DNA of 64,000 bases from contig NZ_JARKMY010000001.1 in assembly GCF_029360725.1 (NCBI RefSeq), positions 1,488,001-1,552,000 on the forward strand, given 5' to 3'. A model generated the notes under the pieces. The model was not told where the DNA came from, made no database searches, and saw only the letters and a program-made list of their open reading frames with translations. Both the position numbers and the translations under genes were made by a program. The DNA is from Chryseolinea sp. H1M3-3 (GTDB lineage Bacteria > Bacteroidota > Bacteroidia > Cytophagales > Cyclobacteriaceae). Positions 52,798 through 60,800 of this stretch are shown in pieces. How positions within the stretch are numbered: the first letter of the stretch is position 1; each line of letters opens with the position of its first letter.

Positions 52798-53540
52798 GCG
52801 ATAGACTTCTTAAACAGTTTATTTATTTCAGCATCTTCTCCTTTGCTGCTAGCCGCAGGAACTCTCGCTTCACAGTAACGTATACTTCCATCAATATAAG
52901 CATTGAGATCAGAATGTCTTTCAATCATAAAACTTTCATCAACATTCGCCTTAATCGCAAGCAGTTCGTCCACTACACCATCAAATTGTTCAGGCATCAG
53001 CATACGCAGGCTTTTGAAATCCATCGGCGGAACTGACTTAAGGTCAGCGATCCATTTTGCTGCTAGAACAGGCCTCAGCGAATAAAAGTATTTTTTGAGC
53101 CGTACCAATTCACCAGACAATTCGCTTTCCAAAACTCCCTTTGCCATGCTAAGATAGTGATGCATTCCGGCGCGTGCTGAGAAATGACAAGCCATCAGTG
53201 ACCTTATCGATTGCGAAAAGTCTTCGTCCTCGTGATACACTATCGGTGATTGCAACCATTCGTAAAGTGGAGCATTTGATTTCCGGAAAAGCCTAAGTGC
53301 CTTTCTCAGTTCCCATCCGTTGATATCAAGCACATCATTGATCGGAAGTTCAATTACATCACGCTGTTCATCAATAGAAAGATAGTAATCCATCTTGTGA
53401 ACGTAGATGAAACGAACATCAAAATCACTGTTGGGAGAAGCAAAACCCCAGGCACGGCTGCCAGACTCACAGGCATAGAGGATCTTGACATCAAATTGAT
53501 ATTCTATGGATTTGAGTTTTTCGAGAATGATTTCTTTCAC
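52794..53540 (-). CDS. RlaP-like nucleotidyltransferase, copy 1
   Basis: 248 residues from the GTG at 53540, giving MKEIILEKLKSIEYQFDVKI; the TTG further upstream lies inside the -7 element and is rejected. The active site is LYACESGSRAWGFASPNSDFDVRFIY, followed by LDINGWELRKALRLFRKSN, typical of PF10127 (RlaP, RNA-repair pathway polymerase-beta family). It has its own TGCGCA-type promoter immediately upstream. It leads a run of four genes: this enzyme, a second nucleotidyltransferase, a HAD protein and a secreted protein. Confidence 0.88.
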   Translation of the reverse strand: MKEIILEKLKSIEYQFDVKILYACESGSRAWGFASPNSDFDVRFIYVHKMDYYLSIDEQRDVIELPINDVLDINGWELRKALRLFRKSNAPLYEWLQSPIVYHEDEDFSQSIRSLMACHFSARAGMHHYLSMAKGVLESELSGELVRLKKYFYSLRPVLAAKWIADLKSVPPMDFKSLRMLMPEQFDGVVDELLAIKANVDESFMIERHSDLNAYIDGSIRYCEARVPAASSKGEDAEINKLFKKSIA

Positions 53541-53558
53541 GGCTACAACTTTATGATA

Positions 53559-53594
53559 CAATGTTATAGCCGATGTGCGCAGCCTTTTTGCGCA
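53559..53594 (-). promoter_or_regulatory. promoter/operator A: TGCGCA-N7-TGCGCA plus -7 element
   Basis: On the minus strand TGCGCAAAAAGGCTGCGCA (53594-53576) is followed by 13 bases and then ATTG as the end of TAACATTG, a 7-of-8 match to the Bacteroidota -7 element TAnnTTTG (53566-53559). The GTG start of the nucleotidyltransferase follows about 20 bases later. The same layout occurs at 58393-58428 and 61077-61112. Confidence 0.75.
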
Positions 53595-53599
53595 GGGGT

Positions 53600-54157
53600 C
53601 TATTTCTCAGAATTTTTTAGCCGAAACATAATGTCCGTCCTCAAAACATACTTAATGCCTTCAGTTACTTCGGTCCCCTCATGCTCGAGATAGTGATAAA
53701 ATACCAAGGCGGCCCCTTTCGTAGGAGCAACAACGAGATTATTAAATTTTGTTTCTCCACCTTTAAAAGTATCATTCAGGTAAACCATGAAAGTATAATA
53801 ACTTGCCTCTCGATTATTCCGAATATAACTCTGATCCCGATGCTTTCGGAATTGCTGACCAGGTTGATACCTGTAGAATCGAAATAATTCATTCAATCCA
53901 ATTGCCTCGGAATCGCCAATTGCCTTTGGTGCATGTGGCTCAAGCTCCTTCCACAGTTCCTGCGCAAGCATAGAGTCTTTGTACAAAACACGATTGTTAT
54001 TGCGAATGTGGTCGACAACACGTGGCCCGGTGTCAGTCTGAACTGTCGCAGCTTCATACCCTTTGCTTTCAGATTTAGCGATGTATTCATCGCATTTTTC
54101 TACCGACCAGAAATTTTCAACTAGAAAGATATCTTTCGACAGTACAACAGTTTTCAT
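53600..54157 (-). CDS. 2-oxoglutarate/Fe(II) dioxygenase (prolyl-4-hydroxylase-like)
   Basis: 185 residues. The iron facial triad is visible: HRDQS (His-x-Asp near residue 111) and the distal His in HEGTEV, with a basic residue after it for 2-oxoglutarate (YVLRTDIMF). The double-stranded beta-helix fold (FMVYLNDTFKGGETKF) matches P4H-type oxygenases. Substrates in the family range from protein prolines to nucleic-acid lesions. It stops just before operator A, and its start follows a hairpin (54169-54188) after the small upstream gene. Confidence 0.88.
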   Translation of the reverse strand: MKTVVLSKDIFLVENFWSVEKCDEYIAKSESKGYEAATVQTDTGPRVVDHIRNNNRVLYKDSMLAQELWKELEPHAPKAIGDSEAIGLNELFRFYRYQPGQQFRKHRDQSYIRNNREASYYTFMVYLNDTFKGGETKFNNLVVAPTKGAALVFYHYLEHEGTEVTEGIKYVLRTDIMFRLKNSEK

Positions 54158-54193
54158 AAGGAAGATAACCCCGACTTTTCAGTCAGGGTATGT

Positions 54194-54592
54194 TTAATTT
54201 AGAACATTATTAATTTTCTCTGGCATGATGAATTTACTTCCAACGAAGGATTTAGTAACTCTTATGCCATTTACAATTTTGTCATTGAATTGGTCTAACT
54301 CTTCTGCCGGAACCCAAAGCTCCTGGTGGTGATCGAGTCCAACAGTTTGAATTGGGAATTTTCCGAAGTATTCTTCCGGAATTTCGAATTCCGTGACAAA
54401 TCCAACTCCATCGGAATCGGGATCGCCCATATTCCAGCGCTCAGCGATTTCCGCTGCATATTGAAAGTTCAGCACAGGATAAAAGATGGGCTGCCAGAAA
54501 AGACGTGGTGGAAATCTTTTCATTCCACTGTCTATGATCAATGCAAGTTCATTTGCACCGGTTGGCCTATATAAAGTAATATTCTTAATCAT
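54194..54592 (-). CDS. ADP-ribosylation/crystallin J1-like small protein
   Basis: 132 residues. The pattern ITLYRPTGANELALI, FPPRLFWQPIFYPVLNFQYA, GFVTEFEIPEEY and HHQELWVPAEELDQFN matches a small Bacteroidota family commonly annotated as ADP-ribosylation/crystallin J1. The name is historical and no ADP-ribosyl hydrolase site is visible. It lies upstream of the 2OG oxygenase by 36 bases on the same strand. The role is unknown. Confidence 0.7.
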   Translation of the reverse strand: MIKNITLYRPTGANELALIIDSGMKRFPPRLFWQPIFYPVLNFQYAAEIAERWNMGDPDSDGVGFVTEFEIPEEYFGKFPIQTVGLDHHQELWVPAEELDQFNDKIVNGIRVTKSFVGSKFIMPEKINNVLN

Positions 54593-54720
54593 TATTTCGA
54601 ATTCGTTAATATGTCTTTAATCAATGACTCATACTCCATTTTCAATTAACAACAAACTTTTGTTGTAGCGTGAATGCGAGATTCATAGATCGTTTTTCTA
54701 CTGCATTTTCTAAATCATTT

Positions 54721-54754
54721 AAAAAAAAAGCCCGGACTCTAATGCCCGGGCTTT
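54721..54754 (-). terminator. intrinsic terminator ending the rtcB2/HEAT transcript
   Basis: AAAGCCCGG and CCGGGCTTT enclose a 10-base loop, followed on the minus strand by a run of about ten T's. It lies 144 bases after the HEAT-repeat gene and 20 bases after a possible small ORF. It separates the rtcB2 operon from the crystallin-J1-like gene. Confidence 0.88.
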
Positions 54755-54774
54755 CGTGTATTGTATTTGTGATA

Positions 54775-54867
54775 CTAATACGTTCGTAAACGCCAGGCAA
54801 AACAATTTCCTTCATAGGTATGACCTATGAAATCTTGTTCGAGCATATGGCGTTGTACTAACATCAT
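54775..54867 (-). CDS. possible 30-residue small protein
   Basis: An ATG-ATG start at 54867 opens a 30-codon frame (MMLVQRHMLEQDFIGHTYEG, then an aromatic/basic tail) ending in TAG at 54775, between the HEAT-repeat gene and the terminator. The residue composition (Tyr, Trp, Cys, basic C-terminus) looks protein-like. At this length chance is a real alternative. The transcript of the rtcB2 operon would cover it. Confidence 0.35.
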   Translation of the reverse strand: MMLVQRHMLEQDFIGHTYEGNCFAWRLRTY

Positions 54868-54897
54868 GAAGCAAAGGTATAAAAATTTCGAATCCTG

Positions 54898-56475
54898 TTA
54901 ATCATATCTTAAGTAATATCTGATCTCATCCCATAGTTTCTGTCTGGATGGGCTGATTTCAGTTCGGTTGAAAACAGTTTGTTCGTAGTAGCGCGTTGCC
55001 TTATCCATCGCTTCTTTTGGTGGCCTTGTAAAAAGTCGTAACGCCTTATCCTTCCATTTTTGTAGAAAATTCCATGCAAGTTCTTTCACAGTTGAATCTT
55101 TATCAGACGTGGCTTTGATAAGCATGCCGAGTACGTCCCATCCTCCAACGGTGGTATAAAGAGTCAGAATCATCCTCTTCAAAGTAGGATTTGCGTTTTC
55201 GTACAATTGTTCTGTTTCTAGTATTACATCCCGGTCCCAGGTGCGCGAAAGTATTTCAATGCATCTCTTTCTGATTTTGTTTGGTTCATCAGCGAAAAGC
55301 TTAAGTGCAAAACCTTTAGCCTGCTGCACATCAAGTTTCTGAATTCCGACGAGGCAGGCGAGTCGCGTGTTTTTATCTTCAATTTCGATTACAGTTTTTA
55401 GAAAATCAAGGTCATTGGTTGTTGCTACCTCTGCTAGCCCAAGAATACTCCCTACCTTGTGTTCATGTTTCTGGATTCGGTCTTTATATATCTCCCTGAA
55501 ATTTAATTTGTGTGTCCTTAAAAGATACCGGGCCAAGTCTCTGATAGAAGCCGACAAATCTGAGGTTAATTTCAGAATTATATCATAGTACTGAATTGAA
55601 TTGTCTCGCAGATAGTAAAGCGTTTGGAGTCTTACCTGGCTCGATTTATCGTTAAGTAGCTGTAAAATTATTCTGGATTGTTCTGACGGATTGAGTTCGT
55701 TCAGATGCTTTAACACCTGAATCCTTGTCAAAAAACTCTTATCAGAAATCAGAATTTTAGTCAGCTGGGAGTCGATGCCGTTCTTTTCAATGTATTTCTT
55801 GAGATATAACAACCTTGCTTTATCGGTAACAGTGAGCGCACTGTAGCTTTCGGTGTTTAGTTTCTTTTCGAGGATGTGGCCAAGGATCGATTCGTACTCG
55901 GTTGTGAGATCGGTTCTACCAACATTTTTTAGTCCGTCAATATTATCCAGCTCACTGATGAACTGCTCTCTATATTCATCAATAAAATATTTGCGGATGG
56001 AACTAGCCGCGGCTTCACGCACGTTCTTTACCCAATCACTCAAACGTAGGATAAGAAAGCGTATAGCCTGCGGATGCTTTGCTAAAGTTAGTGCTTCAAT
56101 GGCACGCTGCCGAACATAACCGCTGTGATTGAGACTTGACAACGCCAAAAGTTTAACCGAAACGTCGCGCGGGAATGATTTGCTAAAAAAATCTACATCT
56201 GACACATCGACGGGTAGATACTTTAATGAATCGTAAAGCTGGTTTTGAGATTTGAGTTTATCAAACAATGATGTGATCACTCCGGCAGTACGTTGTCGGA
56301 AGATTTCATCATTACTCTTCAAGAATGGAATCAATGCATGGATATTAGATGGCGACCCTTTGGATCGGAATGTTTCAAGACAATCTAGCTTCATTGGAAT
56401 GTTCTCGTCCGTCCCAAACCATTTGGGTTTCAACCTCAGAATTTCAATGCATTTGTTATATTCCGCGTAATCCAT
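54898..56475 (-). CDS. HEAT-repeat protein of the RNA-repair locus
   Basis: 525 residues made almost wholly of HEAT-like helical pairs, with recurring D/N-x-xxVR and LRxLA positions (for example KNVREAAASSIRKYFIDEY, SSQVRLQTLYYLRD and SASIRDLARYLLR). HEAT solenoids serve as protein or nucleic-acid scaffolds, and DNA-glycosylase-like HEAT proteins exist, but no active-site residue is apparent here. It follows the 148-residue gene by 19 bases and shares the rtcB2 transcript. Confidence 0.83.
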   Translation of the reverse strand: MDYAEYNKCIEILRLKPKWFGTDENIPMKLDCLETFRSKGSPSNIHALIPFLKSNDEIFRQRTAGVITSLFDKLKSQNQLYDSLKYLPVDVSDVDFFSKSFPRDVSVKLLALSSLNHSGYVRQRAIEALTLAKHPQAIRFLILRLSDWVKNVREAAASSIRKYFIDEYREQFISELDNIDGLKNVGRTDLTTEYESILGHILEKKLNTESYSALTVTDKARLLYLKKYIEKNGIDSQLTKILISDKSFLTRIQVLKHLNELNPSEQSRIILQLLNDKSSQVRLQTLYYLRDNSIQYYDIILKLTSDLSASIRDLARYLLRTHKLNFREIYKDRIQKHEHKVGSILGLAEVATTNDLDFLKTVIEIEDKNTRLACLVGIQKLDVQQAKGFALKLFADEPNKIRKRCIEILSRTWDRDVILETEQLYENANPTLKRMILTLYTTVGGWDVLGMLIKATSDKDSTVKELAWNFLQKWKDKALRLFTRPPKEAMDKATRYYEQTVFNRTEISPSRQKLWDEIRYYLRYD

Positions 56476-56494
56476 TTAAATACTCAATTGTATC

Positions 56495-56941
56495 TTACTT
56501 TTTTAATAAAGACTTCAGTCTGTTGTATTCATCAATTGGAAAATCATGTTCGATCCACTTCTCTTTATATCCCTCCATTCCATATTTGTCAAGAATCTGC
56601 TTTGCGTTATTAAAGATCTCAGTCGAAAAATTTAAAATGGTGTCTTGGCATTTAAGAACCATTTCAAATTCCTTTTCAGTTATCAGATTCCAGCTAGCCC
56701 AATCTTTGAACCATCTTATCTCAATATCAAGATTTGTCGCACTAAGTGATTGCAGGTGAACAAGGTGCTCACCAGGCTCATCCATAGTGATCACCTTGGC
56801 ATCGGGGGCACCTTTAAGAAGCAGATTCGCTGCTGTTATAAATTCAGCCAACGTATCATGAAGGTATGAGACTGTCATGTTAACTCCTTCACGGCCGTCA
56901 TGCATGTCTACGCTCGCCCAACCATGGTCTCCTAATTGCAA
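56495..56941 (-). CDS. uncharacterised 148-residue protein between rtcB2 and HEAT gene
   Basis: The sequence starts GDHGWASVDMHDGREGVNM and continues YLHDTLAEFITAANLLLKGA and VITMDEPGEHLVHLQ, then a Trp-rich part (IRWFKDWASW) and a helical end. I recognise it only as a small, widespread family whose members share the GWA...YLxDxL and EPGE blocks, with no known function. It begins 26 bases after the rtcB2 stop, so it is almost certainly co-transcribed. Confidence 0.7.
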   Translation of the reverse strand: MQLGDHGWASVDMHDGREGVNMTVSYLHDTLAEFITAANLLLKGAPDAKVITMDEPGEHLVHLQSLSATNLDIEIRWFKDWASWNLITEKEFEMVLKCQDTILNFSTEIFNNAKQILDKYGMEGYKEKWIEHDFPIDEYNRLKSLLKK

Positions 56942-56967
56942 TTGATCTATAAAGCCATCGCGTTCGC

Positions 56968-58374
56968 CTAGTCAACCTCCTGAAATTTCTCATCCCCACA
57001 CATTCTTACAATCTTCGGCATGAAAGAGCCTAGAACTTCCACGAGATCTTTTTGATAGTTCATTACCTGATGTATATCCTTATATGCCATTGGTGCTTCA
57101 TCAAGACCGGAGCCTATCAGTTCAACTCCGGCTTCCTTAAGAAATTTGTTTACGTGTCCTGGAAGAATAGTTTGCTTTGCTTTTGTTCTTGACATCGTTC
57201 GTCCCGCTCCATGTGAAGCGGAGTTTATAGATTCTGCCAAACCTTTACCACGAACGATGAACCCTGGTGTTGCCATCGATCCAGGAATAATTCCGAGAAC
57301 TCCGTTACCTGCGGGTGTTGCACCCTTACGATGAACAATTATCTCATTGCCTTTTACATCTTTTTCTTTCCATGCAAAATTGTGATGGTTCTCGATCATA
57401 GCCAACGGAGTCTCGCGCAACCCTATAGCCATCCGCTCGTGGATTTGATGATGGCATGCGGATGCATAATCTCCGGCAAGATTCATAGCAAGCCAGTATT
57501 CTTGTCCGGCTTCTGTATTGAGATCAAGCCAGGCTAAATGCTTTGCTTCTTGTGGAAGTTTGCAAACATCCATGGCAATCTTGGTGTAATGTCGTGCAAT
57601 ATTGGCGCCTAAGCCACGAGAACCCGAATGTGAAAGCACAGCTACATATTGGCCAGTAGCCACATTAAACTCATTAATGGGATGCAATATCTCTATAATA
57701 CCAAATTCAACAAAGTGATTTCCCCCGCCCGAAGATCCCATCTGTTGCCACGCCCGATCTTTCATTTCCCGTACAATGCTTAGCTCGCTGAATTCTTTCC
57801 GGTCCAGGACTTCATGATCTTTTGGTTTTTTGAAAGTGGCCTGCCCGAACTTTGTATTGTTAATCAACATTTTCTTAAAGTCCTCTTTCTTATCTTCCAA
57901 AAGAGTTGAAGGAAGATTATAAAGTGTCATACACATCCGACAACCTATATCCACGCCTACTCCATAAGGAATAACTGCGTTTTTTGTAGCAAGTACACCT
58001 CCAATGGGAAGCCCATATCCTTGATGGGCATCCGGCATTAACGCACCTGCCACCGTTACAGGCAATTTCATCGCTGTCTCCATTTGCTCAAGGGCACCTT
58101 GCTCGATGGCTTCTGCTCCATAAATCTGATAAGATTTCCCCTCCACATTAAGAGCAATTGTTTCGTCAGCCGGTTTTAATAATTCCGTTGCAACTGGAGC
58201 CAGTATAGTATCATTAATAAATGACGAAGGATTGCTCAGTATTTGCTTCAACAAGGCAAGCTTGTCATCGAAGCTTAAGGTTGCATATTGTTGTTCTACG
58301 AGATCAAGTGCAAGACCTAGAGCCTTGCCTTCTATAACACCAATCTGCTTTAAGTCATTTCCTGTTAAGTTCAT
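56968..58374 (-). CDS. rtcB: RNA-splicing ligase RtcB, copy 2
   Basis: 468 residues from the ATG at 58374 (MNLTGNDLKQIG). It carries MPDAHQGYGLPIGGVLA, GVGVDIGCRM, SGGGNHFVEFG, LSHSGSRGLGA, ENHHNFAWKE and HGAGRTMSR, so all catalytic and metal-binding positions of RtcB are intact. Clearly homologous to copy 1 but diverged, mainly in the N-terminal 70 residues. It has operator/promoter B upstream and leads an operon with the 148-residue protein and the HEAT protein. Its 3'-phosphate/5'-OH ligase activity would be the sealing step of the proposed RNA-repair response. Confidence 0.95.
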   Translation of the reverse strand: MNLTGNDLKQIGVIEGKALGLALDLVEQQYATLSFDDKLALLKQILSNPSSFINDTILAPVATELLKPADETIALNVEGKSYQIYGAEAIEQGALEQMETAMKLPVTVAGALMPDAHQGYGLPIGGVLATKNAVIPYGVGVDIGCRMCMTLYNLPSTLLEDKKEDFKKMLINNTKFGQATFKKPKDHEVLDRKEFSELSIVREMKDRAWQQMGSSGGGNHFVEFGIIEILHPINEFNVATGQYVAVLSHSGSRGLGANIARHYTKIAMDVCKLPQEAKHLAWLDLNTEAGQEYWLAMNLAGDYASACHHQIHERMAIGLRETPLAMIENHHNFAWKEKDVKGNEIIVHRKGATPAGNGVLGIIPGSMATPGFIVRGKGLAESINSASHGAGRTMSRTKAKQTILPGHVNKFLKEAGVELIGSGLDEAPMAYKDIHQVMNYQKDLVEVLGSFMPKIVRMCGDEKFQEVD

Positions 58375-58392
58375 GTTCTTTTTTTGATGATT

Positions 58393-58428
58393 CAAAGATC
58401 GGGAAGTAGTGCGCAACCTTTTTGCGTA
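58393..58428 (-). promoter_or_regulatory. promoter/operator B: TGCGCA-N7-TGCGTA plus -7 element before rtcB2
   Basis: On the minus strand TACGCAAAAAGGTTGCGCA (58428-58410) is followed by 13 bases and GATCTTTG (58400-58393), a 7-of-8 match to TAnnTTTG, then TTTGAATCATC. The rtcB2 ATG follows 18 bases after the -7 element. The arrangement is the same as at 53559-53594 and 61077-61112, including the AAAAAG spacer and the ATCAT that follows. Confidence 0.78.
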
Positions 58429-58462
58429 GCTTGAAGTTATGCGCCTGTCGAATTACTGTTGA

Positions 58463-58810
58463 TTAAAACGCTAAAAAAATAAGAGGATGCTCGCCGGCGC
58501 TGATCCTACGGTTGTTAATATGAGCGGAACATTCAAGGAGCGCAATATAAATATCGTGTGCCTTCATTTTAAGCTCGGCGACATTAACCAGACGAATTAC
58601 AAGGTATTCTCCTTTCCTTATCGAAAAATTAGTTGTCATTCCATGCTCTGGTTTATCCAGATCGCCCATGCAGTCAATCCAGGCATTCATATTTCGTCCA
58701 TAGAAATCGGGGAAACCAAACTTCTTTTGAAAGTAAGAATGGAACGCATTCCAGCTGACTATTTTCGATGCATTGATGTTGACGATGTGTATTCGATTGT
58801 CGGGTTCCAT
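58463..58810 (-). CDS. barstar-like RNase inhibitor
   Basis: 115 residues from the ATG at 58810. The barstar core is recognisable: FHSYFQKKFGFPDFYGRNMNAWIDCMGDL, with the loop that binds barnase-type RNases and the conserved GRNxxAWxD positions. Barstar proteins neutralise guanyl-specific RNases. No barnase-like gene is seen nearby, so the target may be a chromosomal or incoming RNase toxin. It lies between operator B and the slipin gene; whether it is read from the slipin transcript is uncertain because of the hairpin at 58861. Confidence 0.85.
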   Translation of the reverse strand: MEPDNRIHIVNINASKIVSWNAFHSYFQKKFGFPDFYGRNMNAWIDCMGDLDKPEHGMTTNFSIRKGEYLVIRLVNVAELKMKAHDIYIALLECSAHINNRRISAGEHPLIFLAF

Positions 58811-58860
58811 GGGGCGATTTGGGATTGTTTTTCTAACATGCAAGCGTTACGATATAGAGA

Positions 58861-58888
58861 GGAGGACGTCTCAACGTCCTCCCTTTTT
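58861..58888. terminator. hairpin between slipin and barstar genes
   Basis: GGAGGACGT and ACGTCCTCC form a perfect 9-bp stem with a 4-base loop; a T-run follows on the plus strand (CTTTTT) but not on the minus strand. It lies just downstream of the slipin stop, so it may stabilise or weakly terminate the slipin message. Confidence 0.5.
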
Positions 58889-58892
58889 CAAC

Positions 58893-59993
58893 CTACTTCC
58901 GAGGCACGAAGATATCCTTCAACTGATCAATGATCTGGTTACCACCTGACAACGAGATGCTGTTGATCTTATCTGCAATTTTCTCCACGTACTCCATTTC
59001 TTTCAATTTGAACAACATGGAGTTCTCTTCCATCAATTTAGCAGTGTTCAACAAGCTTCTTGTCGAAGCTGTCTCTTCACGCCTCATGATGACGTTGGCC
59101 TCAGCTTTCTTCTGAGCTACCAACACCTGGTTCATGATCTCTTTCATTTCACCAGGCAAGATGATATCCCTTACGCCGCAGTCCCTGATCTCTACACCCA
59201 AGTTGTAAGCTTTGTCTTTCAACGTTGCCAAAACGTAGGATGAGATGGATTCTTTCTTTTCCAACATTTCGTCCAAAGAAAGCGTACCAATGAATTCTCT
59301 CAATGCTAACTGCATCAGGATATACAATTGTTTCTCATAATCCTTGTTCTCAATCAAAGCTTTGATAATATCAACAACTTTGTATTGCGTATAGAAGTTG
59401 ACTCTCAACGCAGCTTTGTCCTTAGTCAGAATTTCCTGACCTGAAACTTCAAGCTGCAATTGTCTCAAATCAGCCTTCAAGACTGAGATCACAACAGCAT
59501 TCTTCCAGAAGTAATAAACTCCGGTATCCAATACTTTTGAGAACTTACCATCGATTAACAAAATACCTTTCTCAAATGACTCAACCGCATATACTCTTAC
59601 GTAAGGCAATATTTCTTTTCGCATGATCGTATTGGTATCGATGTTCTCGGTAACCTCGATCTTGCTCAAATCTGCTTTAATGAATGAGTAGTCAGTTACA
59701 CCTTTCCAGTAAGCATATCTCCCTGGCCCCAAGACGTTCTTGAAGTTACCGTTCTCATACTGCAAGGCGATTTCGTTATCTCTCACCTCCACAACGGTCA
59801 GCATGTGTGCCAACTGTTCATCCTTCACCAGGATATTCAAATCGATGGAAGGATGGAAAGGTTTTGTCAGATCGTACTGGAATACATCCTCATTCGGAAG
59901 CAACCAATACGCGCCTTCCGTAACTATTTTTCTGTAGTTACCATTTCTGAACACCAAACCAATTTTGCCTGTGTTAATTCTGATCCTTTTCAT
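58893..59993 (-). CDS. slipin (SPFH/stomatin-like protein)
   Basis: 366 residues from the ATG at 59993 (MKRIRINTGKIGLVF). The first part contains two beta-rich repeats (RNGNYRKIVTEGAYWLL and NFKNVLGPGRYAYWKG), followed by the SPFH domain (DIIKALIENKDYEKQL, DCGVRDIILPGEMKEIMNQVLVAQKKAEANV) and a coiled C-terminus. There is no N-terminal membrane helix. Slipins of this type occur in RNA-repair operons with RtcB in other bacteria (established context). It is read from promoter C through a long leader that contains the tRNA-like elements. Confidence 0.88.
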   Translation of the reverse strand: MKRIRINTGKIGLVFRNGNYRKIVTEGAYWLLPNEDVFQYDLTKPFHPSIDLNILVKDEQLAHMLTVVEVRDNEIALQYENGNFKNVLGPGRYAYWKGVTDYSFIKADLSKIEVTENIDTNTIMRKEILPYVRVYAVESFEKGILLIDGKFSKVLDTGVYYFWKNAVVISVLKADLRQLQLEVSGQEILTKDKAALRVNFYTQYKVVDIIKALIENKDYEKQLYILMQLALREFIGTLSLDEMLEKKESISSYVLATLKDKAYNLGVEIRDCGVRDIILPGEMKEIMNQVLVAQKKAEANVIMRREETASTRSLLNTAKLMEENSMLFKLKEMEYVEKIADKINSISLSGGNQIIDQLKDIFVPRK

Positions 59994-60245
59994 CTGTCCT
60001 ATTTTTAAATTAAAACGTTCCTTACTATCTAAGTTAGCAGTACCTAATTTTCGCACCCTGTCGTACCGATGGAATGCTCAAGCACAGTCCAATGCTCTTT
60101 TCAAAATTTTTAACGTGAGCATTTCATCGTTATAAAAATTAATTAAATAAAGTCTTTAAAAGAAAGTAGTTCACGACATATCATCCTCTGATAACGGGAG
60201 TGTAATTGAGAATAGCGCTATCTGTTTAGTTTTCTCCACCGCACC

Positions 60246-60263
60246 TCCGGATAGCTATCGGGA
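60246..60263. repeat. 18-bp dispersed palindrome, copy 3 (one change)
   Basis: TCCGGATAGCTATCGGGA, one base from the perfect palindrome TCCCGATAGCTATCGGGA; relatives are at 30766 and 30873. It lies in the slipin leader. Confidence 0.65.
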
Positions 60264-60468
60264 CTTCTTCAAGAGGTCTTGATAGAAGACAGGATTTTAA
60301 TGGAGAAAAGTAAGCTGACTTACCATCCGGTATCCTTACACCTACAAGTTTTCAAATGACTGGTCCTCAGACTAGCCCGTTCCCGAAGGTGACGGATTTC
60401 GACTTAGACCTGACATGCCCCGAACTACTTTCGGGAAACCCTTTTTAGAAGAGGTCAACTTCTTTACC

Positions 60469-60539
60469 ATGGATTAACAGTCCATTGCTCTACCAAACTG
60501 AGCTATCACATTCGAAGTGTGAGGGGGATTCGAACCCCC
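60469..60539 (-). ncRNA. circularly permuted tRNA-Asn-like element (B), anticodon GUU
   Basis: Read on the minus strand: T-arm GGGGG-TTCGAAT-CCCCC (60539-60523), acceptor 3' strand TCACACT (60522-60516), loop TCG, acceptor 5' strand AATGTGA (60512-60506, 6 of 7 paired), TA, D-arm GCTC-AGTTTGGTA-GAGC (60503-60487), A, anticodon arm ATGGA-CTGTTAA-TCCAT (60485-60469). Every spacing is that of a tRNA, except that the T-arm comes first and the acceptor strands are joined by a 3-base loop. The break is in the variable loop. It could be circularised or ligated by RtcB, or act as a decoy. Confidence 0.8.
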
Positions 60540-60544
60540 GCTAT

Positions 60545-60613
60545 CCTGTTGCTCTAACCAAACTGAGCTATCCGCCAGTTGGCGGAGAAGGAATCGAACC
60601 TTCGACCCACAAG
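60545..60613 (-). ncRNA. circularly permuted tRNA-like element (A), broken in the anticodon loop
   Basis: Read on the minus strand: anticodon 3' strand CTTGT (60613-60609), variable GGGTC, T-arm GAAGG-TTCGATT-CCTTC (60603-60587), acceptor 3' strand TCCGCCA (60586-60580), loop AC, acceptor 5' strand TGGCGGA (60577-60571, all 7 paired), TA, D-arm GCTC-AGTTTGGTTA-GAGC (60568-60551), A, anticodon 5' strand ACAGG (60549-60545). ACAGG pairs with CTTGT with one G-T wobble. The anticodon loop is absent, so the ends lie where anticodon nucleases cut. Element B follows after 5 bases. Confidence 0.8.
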
Positions 60614-60800
60614 GTGGTGGAAAACAACATCGAGCTAAGCAGCATGTTATATTGTACAACAACACAACACTATGGCGCCATATAGAAACGCTCATCAGGT
60701 CTTATACTTTCTGTTTCTTCCGCGCTCCCTCCAGACATAGTCATGGAGAAAGATTTTAAGTCCACCAGTTGGCGGACAATATTTTTATCAAAGAACATTT

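Noticed and set aside
60469-60613. Reading the array as an ordinary cluster of two or three intact tRNA genes
   Set aside because: No complete 5'-to-3' tRNA can be assembled: after element A's D-arm only a half anticodon stem follows, and element B's anticodon arm is followed by no T-arm. The arms only form tRNAs in permuted order.
60474-60695. Short open frames on both strands in the slipin leader
   Set aside because: They run through D-, T- and anticodon-arm sequences that pair with tRNA geometry, have no family resemblance and no good start context.
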